A stretch of DNA of 13,988 bases, taken from Bacillota bacterium. Its GTDB lineage: Bacteria > Bacillota > Clostridia > UBA1381. Under the pieces are notes generated by a model that searched no databases, was not told the origin of the DNA, and worked only from the letters and a program-made list of their open reading frames with translations. The position numbers and the translations under genes are program-made. Within the stretch, counting starts at the first letter, position 1. Every line of letters starts with the position of its first letter. This document shows positions 7,576 to 13,985 of this stretch, piece after piece. The stretch is from positions 1-13,988 of the forward strand of contig JAJPXA010000228.1 of the NCBI GenBank assembly GCA_021205715.1. Reading direction: 5' to 3'.

Positions 7576-8639
7576 TTCTCCGCCTCCCTCATATATTCCT
7601 CGAAAAAGTCGGTCAACGCCCGCATTTCCTCGTCCGTGCCGACGGTTATACGCAGATAATTGTCAATCCGCGGCGCGTCAAAATGCCGAACGTATATATT
7701 TGACGCTTTCAGGGCTTCAAAAAGCTCCTCGGCGCGGTATTTCGGGTGCGTCGCGAATATGAAATTGCTCTTTGAATCGGGAAATTCAAAGCCAAGCTCC
7801 CTGAGCTTCAGCTTATATTTCTCGCGCGTCGCGATAATTTTGCCGACCGTTTCGTTAAAATATTCCTCGTCCGAGAGCGCCGCCGATGCAAGCTTCATCG
7901 TGAGATTTGACAGCGTGTACGAGTTGTAAGAATTCTTAATCGTGTTAAGCTCGCGTATAAGCGTGGGATTTGCAAAAGCGAAACCCACACGCGCGCCCGC
8001 CATAGAGCGCGATTTTGAAAATGTCCGCGTCACGACGAGGTTATCGTATTTCTCGATTAGCGGCAGCGCGCTTTCGCCGCCGAAGTCGATATACGCCTCA
8101 TCGACAATCACTACAACGCCGCTGTTATTCTTTAAAATATCCTCAATCGCCGCGGCGGGCATATCCAAGCCCGTTGGAGCGTTTGGGTTCGGGAACACAA
8201 TGCCGCCGTTATCGGCATAGTAGTCCTCCTTTACAATCTCAAACGCGCCGTTTAACGGAACGCGGTGAAAGTCTATACTAAACAAATTCGCCCATACGTC
8301 GTAAAACGCGTAAGTAATGTCAGGAAACAATATCGGCTTGCCGGAATTGAAAAACGCCATAAAGCACGTTGCAAGTACGTCGTCCGAACCTACGCCCGCG
8401 AAAACGCAGTCGCGTCCCACGCCGTAATGTGCCGCAAGCGCGTCGATAAGCGCGCTCATATTCGGGTCGGGATAGAGCTTCAAATCACCGCAGTCAAAGC
8501 TCCGAAGCGCCGTTTGCACAGACGGTGACGGCGGGTACGGGTTCTCGTTTGTGTTCAGTTTTATTCTGTCGCTGTTCTGCGGCTGTTCGCCGGGTGTATA
8601 CGGCTCGATGCCGCGAAAGTTCTCGCTAAGGTCGCGCAT
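7572..8639 (-). CDS. hisC: Histidinol-phosphate aminotransferase
   Basis: HisC is a PLP enzyme of fold type I that transfers an amino group from glutamate to imidazole acetol phosphate. Seen in order: LNTNENPYPPSP (28-39), the YPDP segment, FPNPNAPTG (149-157), VDEAYIDF with Asp180 and Tyr183, the PLP lysine Lys209 in TFSKSRSMAGARVGF, and Arg330 in LRITVG, which binds the substrate carboxylate. ATG at 8639 is chosen because GAGG lies 8 nt upstream; the frame extends 22 codons further through the predicted promoter, so a longer start is unlikely. The result is 355 aa, the usual size. It is the first gene of the his operon and shares a 4-bp overlap with hisK. Confidence 0.97.
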   Translation of the reverse strand: MRDLSENFRGIEPYTPGEQPQNSDRIKLNTNENPYPPSPSVQTALRSFDCGDLKLYPDPNMSALIDALAAHYGVGRDCVFAGVGSDDVLATCFMAFFNSGKPILFPDITYAFYDVWANLFSIDFHRVPLNGAFEIVKEDYYADNGGIVFPNPNAPTGLDMPAAAIEDILKNNSGVVVIVDEAYIDFGGESALPLIEKYDNLVVTRTFSKSRSMAGARVGFAFANPTLIRELNTIKNSYNSYTLSNLTMKLASAALSDEEYFNETVGKIIATREKYKLKLRELGFEFPDSKSNFIFATHPKYRAEELFEALKASNIYVRHFDAPRIDNYLRITVGTDEEMRALTDFFEEYMREAEK

Positions 8640-8676
8640 AATATCTACCTCTTTGGTGTAAATTCTCTTTGTGTAT

Positions 8677-8705
8677 ATAATATCACAATTCAGTATATTA
8701 TTCAA
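8677..8705 (-). promoter_or_regulatory. Predicted sigma-A promoter of the his operon
   Basis: On the minus strand TTGAAT (8705-8700) and TATTAT (8682-8677) are separated by exactly 17 nt, with TG one base before the -10 box. Transcription would begin near 8670, leaving about 30 nt of leader with the AAAGAGG ribosome site. That is too short for a T-box, leader peptide or attenuator, so control, if any, would be by a DNA-binding protein or from upstream. The palindrome array begins 17 bp upstream of the -35 box. Consensus-based prediction. Confidence 0.75.
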
Positions 8706-8735
8706 TAGTTTTCTAAATTTAGGTGTGTAATATAT

Positions 8736-8827
8736 GCGAGGCTCTGCCTCGCGCTCCGCAAGGACTTGCAGTCCTTGACCTGCGTTGATTTGCCTTGCAA
8801 ATCATTAAGCGAAACTGCGTTTCGCTT
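8736..8827. repeat. Row of four perfect hairpins with three-base loops
   Basis: Four adjacent perfect inverted repeats have unrelated arms but the same design. GCGAGGC arms with loop TCT lie at 8736-8752. CAAGGACT arms with loop TGC lie at 8759-8777. GATTTGC arms with loop CTT lie at 8787-8803. AAGCGAAAC arms with loop TGC lie at 8807-8827. Stems are 7, 8, 7 and 9 bp without mismatches; spacers are 6, 9 and 3 nt. The last is followed by a T-run on the plus strand, where no gene is present. Confidence 0.9.
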
Positions 8828-8838
8828 TTTGAGTATAA

Positions 8839-8945
8839 AATTCACGAACTTCGTAGGGGTCGGCGCCCTCGACGACCCGTGCCAACGGCGCAATTTAACG
8901 TTCGTAGGACCGCCTATTGGGCGCCCGTTCCCAACGATTAAGCGC
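8839..8945. repeat. Two diverged direct repeats of 53 and 54 bp carrying a GTAGG hairpin module
   Basis: Unit 1 (8839-8891) and unit 2 (8892-8945) share the order AATT..ACG, TTCGTAGG, a GC-rich hairpin, CCCGT, AACG and GCGC. The hairpin of unit 1 (8857-8878) has GGGTCG and CGACCC arms with one internal mismatch. The hairpin of unit 2 lies at 8907-8926 and is built on GGGCGCCC with weaker pairing. A third degenerate start, AATTCGGACG, lies at 8948-8957. Confidence 0.75.
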
Positions 8946-8962
8946 ATAATTCGGACGGGTAG

Positions 8963-8978
8963 TTGATTTGCAAATCAA
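8963..8978. repeat. Perfect 16-bp palindrome
   Basis: TTGATTTG is followed directly by its reverse complement CAAATCAA. The GATTTG arm also occurs in the third hairpin of the row at 8787-8803. It could be an operator-like site or a further member of the palindrome array; the sequence alone does not decide. Confidence 0.7.
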
Positions 8979-8994
8979 ATAAAAGTTCCGTACG

Positions 8995-9018
8995 CGGGCG
9001 CCCAATGGGCGCCCCTAC
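8995..9018 (-). repeat. Inverted copy of the GTAGG hairpin module
   Basis: Read on the minus strand this 24-bp module matches the one at 8904-8927 at 21 of 24 positions, so the two form an inverted pair with a 67-bp interval. It contains two GGGCGCCC octamers, each self-complementary, separated by AAT. The module resembles, from memory, GTAGGGG...CCCG repeats common in gut Firmicutes. Confidence 0.75.
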
Positions 9019-9022
9019 AAAG

Positions 9023-9151
9023 ACCCCTCAGTCAGCTGCGCTGACAGCTCCCCTAGTAGGGGAGCCTTAAATGACTGCTACATAAGCCTCCCCTTAGCAG
9101 TTTCACTGCGTCCTACGACTTTGCAAAGCAAAGTCAAGGGGACGGAGGGGT
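9023..9151. repeat. 129-bp MITE-like element with terminal inverted repeats
   Basis: The left end ACCCCTCAGTC (9023-9033) and the right end GACGGAGGGGT (9141-9151) are inverted repeats matching at 10 of 11 positions. Inside are a GTCAGC hairpin with loop TGC (9031-9045), a 9-bp hairpin GCTCCCCTA/TAGGGGAGC with one-base loop (9047-9065), and an 8-bp hairpin GACTTTGC with loop AAA (9117-9135). CCTCCCCTT near 9088 can also pair with AAGGGGACGG near 9136. It encodes nothing. No target-site duplication was recognised immediately outside the ends. Confidence 0.7.
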
Positions 9152-9176
9152 TTACACACGCAAACAAAAATTTATA

Positions 9177-10922
9177 TTATTCCTCTGATTTTTCGCAAGC
9201 GATTTTGGGGGTTACGTACAGGGTGTTATAGGTATTGTATATAACCATACCGGGTTTTGCGCCGTTCGGCTTTTTTACGTTTTTCACCCTTGTGTAATCC
9301 ACAGGCACCTGTGACGAGCCGCGCGCTTTTGAATAATATGCGGCAAGCTGCGCCGCCTCTTTTATCGCGGAATCGGGTATATCCTTATTCTGCGCAAGCT
9401 TTATTATAACGTGCGAGCCGTGGATTTCCTTTGTATGGAACCACATATCGGACGAGTTCGCGAATTTCAGGGTTAAATAATCGTTCTGCGAGTTATTTTT
9501 CCCGACATATATGTCAAAGCCTTCGGAGCTTATAAAATGGCGCGGTTTTGAAACCTCCCGCTTTTTCCGGCTCCTTGCGCCGTTTAAATATCCCTCATCG
9601 GCAAGCTCGGCGCGAATCGCGTTTAAATCACTTTCGCTTTCCGCGTTCTCGATAAGCGAAAGCGTGCTTTCGAGATATTTCAGCTCCGTCTGCGCAAATT
9701 CGAGTTGCTTTGCAGCCTCGATAAGCGCGGTTTTTGATTTTGTGTATTTTTTATAATATTTTTGCGCGTTCTGCGACGGCGTAAGAGATGGGTCAAGCGC
9801 GATTTTTATGCTCGGCGTTCCGTCCACGTAATAGTTTTCCGCCGTCAGCTCCGTGCTTTTAGGCTCTATTTTATAAATATTCGCCGTTATCAAATCGCCT
9901 TTTATCTTATATTTTTCGCCGTCGTTCGCGCCCGCGAGGGTTTTATTCAAAATTCCGATTTTTTTCGCGGTGCGCTCAATCAAATTCCCGATAAGACGCG
10001 TCATATCCGCGCTCTTTTGACGCATACGCTCGCGCATATCGCGCGTGTAGAAAAAGGTATCGACAAGGCGCGACATTGTGTCGTACTCCGTAACCTTGGC
10101 AAAAGCGCCGTACTGTTGTATAGGAATTGCCGAAAAATCAAGGTATTTGCCGCTTGCCGCCTCCTCGATAAGGCAAGGCGTGAATTTATCGTCCCTTACG
10201 TGCTCGGCAAGACGGACGAGCCTTGTTTTAAGCGCGGCTGCTTGGTTGGTGTTAAGGGACGCGGCGATGACGTCGGTTGACGCGAACGCGTCGTAGACAA
10301 GCTCGCGCGCGATAATGGGACTTATGCCCGAAACCGTATCCATTATTACCTTGTCCGCTTGCTTGGGCACGGAAAAATCGATTTGCGACTCGTTTGAAAA
10401 TTCGATAATCGGTATTTTGTTCTGCTTCGGCGCGGGGGTATATTCAAGTCCCGGCAAAAGCCGGCGCACACTGCTTACGTTGAAATCCACGTGCTTTATG
10501 CAGTCGATAATTTTCATATCCGAGTTTGTCAGAATTATATTCGAATGTCTGCCCATAATTTCGGCAATCAGATGCTTCACCGTGAGATTTCCAAGCTCGT
10601 CGTAGCTTTCGACGCTGCTGTTTATCACGCGTTCTAAATCCGGCTGCGCGACACCGATTATTTTGCCGCCGCTTAAATGCTTTCTCAAAAGCATACAAAA
10701 CATAGGCGCGGTTTTCGGATTTCTTTTCGCGCGGTCGGTGAAATGCGCGCGCGGATGCGCCGACGACGCGCTTAAAACGAGCTTGTAATTATCCGTGCGC
10801 GTCCTTATTCCGAGAACAATCTCGTCCTTTTCCGGCTGTGAAATTTTATCTATACGCGCTCCATACGCAAGCGCGGAAATCTCATTTGTCAAGCATTTGA
10901 TAGCCAATGCGTCAAGTGCCAA
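9177..10922 (-). CDS. rqcH: Ribosome quality control protein RqcH (NFACT/FbpA family)
   Basis: RqcH, the bacterial Rqc2/NEMF homologue, binds stalled 50S subunits carrying peptidyl-tRNA and recruits alanyl-tRNA to add C-terminal Ala tails as degrons; it was formerly annotated as a fibronectin-binding protein. The NFACT-N domain opens with MALDALAIK and RIDKISQPEKDE, followed by MFCMLLRKHLSGG (about 74-86). Helix-hairpin-helix and coiled-coil regions (about 290-430) follow. A C-terminal NFACT-R domain carries DMWFHTKEIHGSHVII from 492 and TYNTLYVTP near the end. Start is TTG at 10922, with AAGGAG 9 nt upstream, giving the canonical MALD N-terminus and 581 aa; a TTG three codons earlier would touch the ribosome site. 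Position 97-98 is Glu-Arg where B. subtilis has Asp-Arg. Gap to recN is 44 nt. Confidence 0.95.
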   Translation of the reverse strand: MALDALAIKCLTNEISALAYGARIDKISQPEKDEIVLGIRTRTDNYKLVLSASSAHPRAHFTDRAKRNPKTAPMFCMLLRKHLSGGKIIGVAQPDLERVINSSVESYDELGNLTVKHLIAEIMGRHSNIILTNSDMKIIDCIKHVDFNVSSVRRLLPGLEYTPAPKQNKIPIIEFSNESQIDFSVPKQADKVIMDTVSGISPIIARELVYDAFASTDVIAASLNTNQAAALKTRLVRLAEHVRDDKFTPCLIEEAASGKYLDFSAIPIQQYGAFAKVTEYDTMSRLVDTFFYTRDMRERMRQKSADMTRLIGNLIERTAKKIGILNKTLAGANDGEKYKIKGDLITANIYKIEPKSTELTAENYYVDGTPSIKIALDPSLTPSQNAQKYYKKYTKSKTALIEAAKQLEFAQTELKYLESTLSLIENAESESDLNAIRAELADEGYLNGARSRKKREVSKPRHFISSEGFDIYVGKNNSQNDYLTLKFANSSDMWFHTKEIHGSHVIIKLAQNKDIPDSAIKEAAQLAAYYSKARGSSQVPVDYTRVKNVKKPNGAKPGMVIYNTYNTLYVTPKIACEKSEE

Positions 10923-10966
10923 ATTTAACAACTCCTTGTTATGGTTTTGTCCCCTAAAATCGGGGG

Positions 10967-12634
10967 TTACAGCTTTTTAGCGTTTTCAAGCATCTGCTTT
11001 GCGTGCGAGAGAGCGATTTCACTTATCTCGCTGCCGTCGATTATTCTCGCAAGCTCGCGCTCACGCTCCGCCGCGTCAAGCTCGCGCAATGTAGTCGATG
11101 CCATATCGCCGTCAATGCCTTTCACTATAAGATAATGCGTGTCCGCCGCCGCAGCGAGCTGCGGCAAATGCGTTATACATATAACCTGCTTGTTTCTGCC
11201 AATCTTTACCAGTTTCTGCGTTATTTTCATCGCCGCGGCGCCCGATACGCCGGTGTCTATCTCATCAAAAATCATAGTGTCCACACCGTCGGCAAATATC
11301 GACTTTATCGCGAGAATCACACGCGACAGCTCGCCGCCCGAGGCAATTTTCGCAAGCGGCTTCATCGGCTCGCCGGGGTTGGTGCGTATCATAAACTCCG
11401 CCGTGTTTATGCCGTTCTCGTGAAATACGCTGTCGTTTGTCAACGCGACCTCAAGAGCCGCGTTTTCCATATTCAGCTCGTGAATCGAGCGCGTTATTTC
11501 GGCGCCAAGCTCTTTTGCTTTTTCGGTGCGCACTCTTGAAAGTTCCTCGCCCGCCGCCAAAAGCCGCTCCTTGCTTTTTTGATATTCCGCGTTAAGCTCC
11601 GCCAAGCTCTCGTCGCTTGTTTTTATGGCGGCAAGCTCTGCGGACGCCTTATTTAAATATTCGAGTATCTCGTTAATGTCCTTACCGTATTTTCGCTTCA
11701 GCTTTGATATTAAATCAAGCCGCGCTTCTATATCGTTGAGCGTCTGCTCGTCATATTCTATCCCGTCGTTAAACTCCTTAAGCTCGTGCGAGGAATCCTC
11801 AACCGCGTACATCGCCGAACTTAACGCGTCGTACACGCTTCTTAACGCGGGGTCGTAATCCGCTATTTCCGCAAGCGCCGACACCGCGCGGCTTATTCCG
11901 TCATACGCGCTCTGCGCGTTTTCGCCGCCGTAGAGATTGTCATACGCCGTTTCCGATGCCTCGTTGATTTTCTCAAAATTCGCGTATATATCGCGCTGTT
12001 CCTTCAGCTCTTCCTCCTCGCCCGAAGTTAAATTTGCGGCGGCGATTTCCTTTATTTGGTATTCAAGCAAGTCAATCCTCTGCTGTTTTGTTTGCTCGTC
12101 AACCTCAAGACTCTCTATCTCACGCTTTAGCGCCTTGGTTTTTTTATAAATTTCCCTGTATTTCTCAAGCTCCGCGCCGTCCGCCGCATAGTCATCCAAA
12201 AACGCCATATGCTTACTCGGCGTCAAAAGCGCTTGATTGTCGTGCTGACCGTGAATATTAATCAAATCCGACGCTATCGAACGCAAAAAAGACAGAGGAA
12301 CAACACATCCGTTTATCCGCGCGGTGCTTTTGCCCTCCGCGGTTATGCGGCGCGAGATTATAATCTCGCCGTCCTCCGTTTCAATATCGTTTTCACAAAG
12401 TGCGTCCGTCACATTTTTCGGGATATTGTCAAACACCGCCTGCACCGACGCGCTGTCCTCGCCGTAGCGAACAATTTCCTTGCTCGCGCGCTCGCCCAAA
12501 ATCATATTAACCGAGTCGATAATAATGGACTTTCCGGCGCCGGTTTCACCCGTAAGCACAGTAACCCCGTTTTTCATATCAATATCAAGCTCTTTTATTA
12601 CCGCCACATTTTTTACAGAAAGATGAATCAGCAT
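10967..12634 (-). CDS. recN: DNA repair ATPase RecN
   Basis: RecN is an SMC-like ATPase recruited early to DNA double-strand breaks. Seen: LTGETGAGKS Walker A (about 27-36), GQHDNQALL, a long charged coiled-coil centre (about 150-370), the ABC signature SGGELSR (432-438), and Walker B MIFDEIDTGVSG (454-465, Asp457-Glu458), then ICITHLPQLAAAAD. Length 555 aa is standard. ATG at 12634 is preferred, with GAGG 6 nt upstream, starting MLIHLSVKNVAVI, the normal RecN N-terminus. A GTG four codons earlier lies within the end of argR. It begins one base after the argR stop (TGAAATG), so the two are translationally coupled, as in many Firmicutes. Confidence 0.97.
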   Translation of the reverse strand: MLIHLSVKNVAVIKELDIDMKNGVTVLTGETGAGKSIIIDSVNMILGERASKEIVRYGEDSASVQAVFDNIPKNVTDALCENDIETEDGEIIISRRITAEGKSTARINGCVVPLSFLRSIASDLINIHGQHDNQALLTPSKHMAFLDDYAADGAELEKYREIYKKTKALKREIESLEVDEQTKQQRIDLLEYQIKEIAAANLTSGEEEELKEQRDIYANFEKINEASETAYDNLYGGENAQSAYDGISRAVSALAEIADYDPALRSVYDALSSAMYAVEDSSHELKEFNDGIEYDEQTLNDIEARLDLISKLKRKYGKDINEILEYLNKASAELAAIKTSDESLAELNAEYQKSKERLLAAGEELSRVRTEKAKELGAEITRSIHELNMENAALEVALTNDSVFHENGINTAEFMIRTNPGEPMKPLAKIASGGELSRVILAIKSIFADGVDTMIFDEIDTGVSGAAAMKITQKLVKIGRNKQVICITHLPQLAAAADTHYLIVKGIDGDMASTTLRELDAAERERELARIIDGSEISEIALSHAKQMLENAKKL

Positions 12635-12635
12635 T

Positions 12636-13076
12636 TCAATCCTCACTAATCTTAAACAATTCCTTTATCTTATCCGCAAGCCGCTTTGCCGTTTGCTCGT
12701 TACGCGTTATCACAAACACCGTGTCGTCGCCCGCGATGGAGCCGAGCATATCGCCGGCAAAGCGCGCGTCGGCAATCGCCGCGACTCCGCTTGCCATACC
12801 CGGACGCGTTTTGATTACGACCGTGTGCATCGCGCTTTCGGCGCTCAAAACGGTGTCATATACCGCGGCGCCGCCGCTTTTGTCATCGCGCACCGTGTAC
12901 ACATATCCGTCTGACGACGGAGTTTTCACAATGCCGAGCGCCTGCATGTCGCGCGACACCGTCGCCTGCGTAACGCTTACGCCCCGCGCTTTAAGCTCGG
13001 CTACAAGCTGCTCGTGTGTGCTTATTTTATTTTCCCTTATAATCTGCAATATGAGATTTTGTCTTTTATTTTTCAT
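12636..13076 (-). CDS. argR: Arginine repressor ArgR/AhrC
   Basis: A hexameric, arginine-responsive DNA-binding regulator of arginine synthesis and catabolism. The N-terminal winged helix holds VTQATVSRDMQALGIVK (35-51), with the family-defining Ser41-Arg42. The C-terminal oligomerisation domain carries the arginine-binding GDDTVFVI motif (Gly116, Asp117, Asp118). Length 146 aa is normal. ATG at 13076 follows the nadK stop by 13 nt; AGAGG lies about 9-10 nt upstream. It is placed between nadK and recN, a conserved clostridial order. No ArgR box was identified by eye in this window, so self-regulation is not claimed. Confidence 0.97.
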   Translation of the reverse strand: MKNKRQNLILQIIRENKISTHEQLVAELKARGVSVTQATVSRDMQALGIVKTPSSDGYVYTVRDDKSGGAAVYDTVLSAESAMHTVVIKTRPGMASGVAAIADARFAGDMLGSIAGDDTVFVITRNEQTAKRLADKIKELFKISED

Positions 13077-13089
13077 CAGCGCAACACCT

Positions 13090-13944
13090 CTACGACAGCT
13101 TTTTTATCAATGTATCATAAAACGACTGACTGCCGATTTTAATAAGCTCCAGCGCGTACTGCGACCTTGTTATAACCACCTCGCAGGAGGTGTCTATCTC
13201 GCATTTCGTTTCGCCGTCCGCCGTGACAATCGCCTTAAACGAGCCGTAATTCTCGTCCTCTTTTATCAGAAGCTCCTTATCCGAGGACAGCACCGCGCTT
13301 CTCGCCGAAAGCATATGCGCGCATATGGGTGTCGCCAAAAACAAGTCCATACTCGGGTCGGCAACCGGCCCGCCGGCGGATATCGAATAGCCTGTGGAGC
13401 CGGTAGGAGTCGCGATTATAAGTCCGTCGGCAATATAACGGTTTACAAGCTCGCCGTCGGTGTACAAATCAAGACATAAAAGCTTCACGCCGTCGGCTTT
13501 TGACACCACTATATCGTTAAGCGCGTGAAAGGTGTCCGTCTTTTTCCCGTCCCTGCGAACCTCCGCCTTTATCATTATGCGCTTCTCGGTTTTATAGTCG
13601 TCGCTTACAAACTTATCAAGAGCGTCCTCTATCGCGTTAGGCTCGACCTCGGTCATAAAGCCTATTCTGCCCAGATTTATACCAAGCACCGGAATGGAAC
13701 GGCGCGCGCAGTCGCCCGAAACTCTGATTATCGTTCCGTCGCCGCCCATAACTATCATATATTCCGAAACCGCGAGAAGCTCGGAATATGAAAAATATCC
13801 GACCTTTTCGCTAAGACCCTCGAATTGCCGTTCCATATACAGCTCGGCGCTGTCGGCAAGATAGTCTATGACTTTTTTCACGTTTGTCATATAGGAAACG
13901 TTGTCGGTTTTTTGCGTGTTCACTATAATCCCAACTTTTTTCAT
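13090..13944 (-). CDS. nadK: NAD kinase
   Basis: NadK phosphorylates NAD to NADP and is usually essential. The ATP/NAD motif GGDGT lies at 67-71 (catalytic Asp69), with NLGRIGFMTE at 90-99. ALNDIVV carries the Asn143-Asp144 pair that contacts NAD, and the glycine-rich TPTGSTGYSISAGGP starts at 179. Length 284 aa fits the family. ATG at 13944 has AGGTG 7 nt upstream. It is the first complete gene of the nadK-argR-recN-rqcH run; in many clostridia tlyA and dxs lie just upstream, but that lies outside the window. Confidence 0.97.
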   Translation of the reverse strand: MKKVGIIVNTQKTDNVSYMTNVKKVIDYLADSAELYMERQFEGLSEKVGYFSYSELLAVSEYMIVMGGDGTIIRVSGDCARRSIPVLGINLGRIGFMTEVEPNAIEDALDKFVSDDYKTEKRIMIKAEVRRDGKKTDTFHALNDIVVSKADGVKLLCLDLYTDGELVNRYIADGLIIATPTGSTGYSISAGGPVADPSMDLFLATPICAHMLSARSAVLSSDKELLIKEDENYGSFKAIVTADGETKCEIDTSCEVVITRSQYALELIKIGSQSFYDTLIKKLS

Positions 13945-13969
13945 CGAATCACCTGCTTGGATATGTATA

Positions 13970-13985
13970 TTTATACAATATTATA
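13970..13985 (-). promoter_or_regulatory. Possible -10 region upstream of nadK
   Basis: The 44 nt before nadK are AT-rich and contain TATAAT (13985-13980) and TATAAA (13975-13970) on the minus strand. Either could be a -10 box giving a leader of roughly 20-30 nt. The -35 position lies beyond the window edge, so the promoter cannot be confirmed and nadK may instead be read from an upstream gene. Confidence 0.35.

Larger units (their letters stand above)
8723..9159. repeat. Composite intergenic palindrome array between rqcH and hisC
   Basis: This 437-bp tract fills most of the only gene-free stretch over 300 nt in the window. Outer ends are a perfect 8-bp inverted repeat, GTGTGTAA (8723-8730) and TTACACAC (9152-9159). 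Inside are three kinds of repeat, listed separately: a hairpin row, a duplicated GC-rich module with an inverted copy, and an element with terminal inverted repeats. No convincing coding frame, tRNA or transposase was found. It would be read as the 3' end of an rqcH transcript if transcription continues. From memory, similar motifs recur in intergenic regions of gut clostridia; no search was possible. Confidence 0.8.

Noticed and set aside
8807..8832. Hairpin plus T-run as an intrinsic terminator
   Set aside because: The T-run follows the hairpin only on the plus strand, where no gene lies upstream. On the minus strand the hairpin has no U-tract, so it does not end rqcH by the usual mechanism.
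8702..8947. 81-codon minus-strand reading frame across the palindrome array
   Set aside because: It runs through hairpin arms and the his promoter, has no ribosome site, and its peptide follows the repeat sequence. It looks like a repeat-derived spurious protein.
8839..9018. CRISPR array
   Set aside because: The repeated units are diverged, adjacent and partly inverted, with no regular unique spacers and no cas genes nearby.
10946..10970. CCCC/GGGG stem in the recN-rqcH gap as a terminator
   Set aside because: The stem is about 4-5 bp with an A/T loop and no following U-tract, so it is unlikely to stop transcription into rqcH.
12721..13479. 252-codon plus-strand reading frame opposite argR and nadK
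   Set aside because: It lies antisense to two firmly identified genes. Long opposite frames are expected with this codon use; the product has no recognisable domain.
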